A model generated the notes under the pieces. It was not told where the DNA came from. It saw only the letters and a list, made by a program, of their open reading frames with translations, and searched no databases. Positions 61,585 through 64,000 of a stretch of 64,000 nucleotides of DNA are shown piece by piece (position 1 is the stretch's first letter; every line of letters starts with the position of its first letter). The DNA is from Ideonella oryzae (GTDB lineage: Bacteria > Pseudomonadota > Gammaproteobacteria > Burkholderiales > Burkholderiaceae_C), in NCBI RefSeq assembly GCF_024055665.1, contig NZ_JAMXMC010000009.1, positions 222,852 to 286,851 on the forward strand, written 5' to 3'. A program made the translations under genes and the position numbers.

Positions 61585-64000
<2,416 letters not shown>

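Overview
The window is about 70% G+C, densely coded on both strands, with no non-coding gap above 300 bases. I saw no tRNA, rRNA or CRISPR array. Protein families, high G+C and gene pairs such as dgdA/dgdR, a FAD-linked oxidase beside glpD, and YejBEF-type transport point to a betaproteobacterium of the order Burkholderiales, probably near Rubrivivax/Ideonella/Leptothrix. That placement is inferred from sequence character, not from a marker gene.

Layout. 1-3650 (+): a spermidine-dehydrogenase-like flavoprotein cut by the window edge, then an NTF2-like protein, a nucleotidyltransferase and a methyltransferase. 3663-6587 (-): penicillin-binding protein 1A followed by a gamma-carbonic-anhydrase-like protein. 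6736-11095 (+): a glutamate-type binding protein, a membrane-anchored glutamate-synthase-domain flavoprotein and an SbmA-like ABC protein. 11111-16838: glutathione S-transferase (-), purB, pyrF and a PAS hybrid histidine kinase (+). 16851-18855: a class II amidotransferase that seems to start at ATC, divergent from an acyltransferase of lower G+C. 18905-23693: a geranylgeranyl-reductase-like flavoprotein, a DksA/TraR zinc protein, an eRF1-like protein, a RutG-like permease, a DUF1127-like small protein and a LysR regulator.

23719-33247: a YejBEF-type peptide importer (-) faces three tandem paralogous binding proteins (+), one with a Sec signal and two with twin-arginine signals. 33255-37732: thioredoxin 2, a coiled-coil membrane protein, AmpG, an M48 protease and an unknown protein with a two-fold internal repeat. 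37708-43030: a likely signalling chain of periplasmic binding protein, sensor kinase, receiver and receiver-cyclase (+), met head-on by a Crp-type regulator (-). A LuxR-type regulator, a metallo-hydrolase and a chemoreceptor follow on the minus strand.

46418-52428: acyl-CoA ligase, 2,2-dialkylglycine decarboxylase with its divergent LysR regulator, an unknown membrane protein and an AraC regulator. 52630-59007 (+): an operon of alkyl-DHAP-synthase-like oxidase, glycerol-3-phosphate dehydrogenase, FGGY kinase and AidB-like acyl-CoA dehydrogenase, divergent from the AraC gene. 59029-61482 (-): a MASE1 hybrid histidine kinase split by one in-frame TAG. 61585-63726 (-): katG. The window ends in the first codons of an IS3-family transposase gene close to the katG promoter region.

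The observations I rate highest are the ATC start of the amidotransferase, the amber-split kinase, the kinase/cyclase/Crp cluster, the triplicated binding proteins with different export signals, and the internally repeated unknown protein at 37169.
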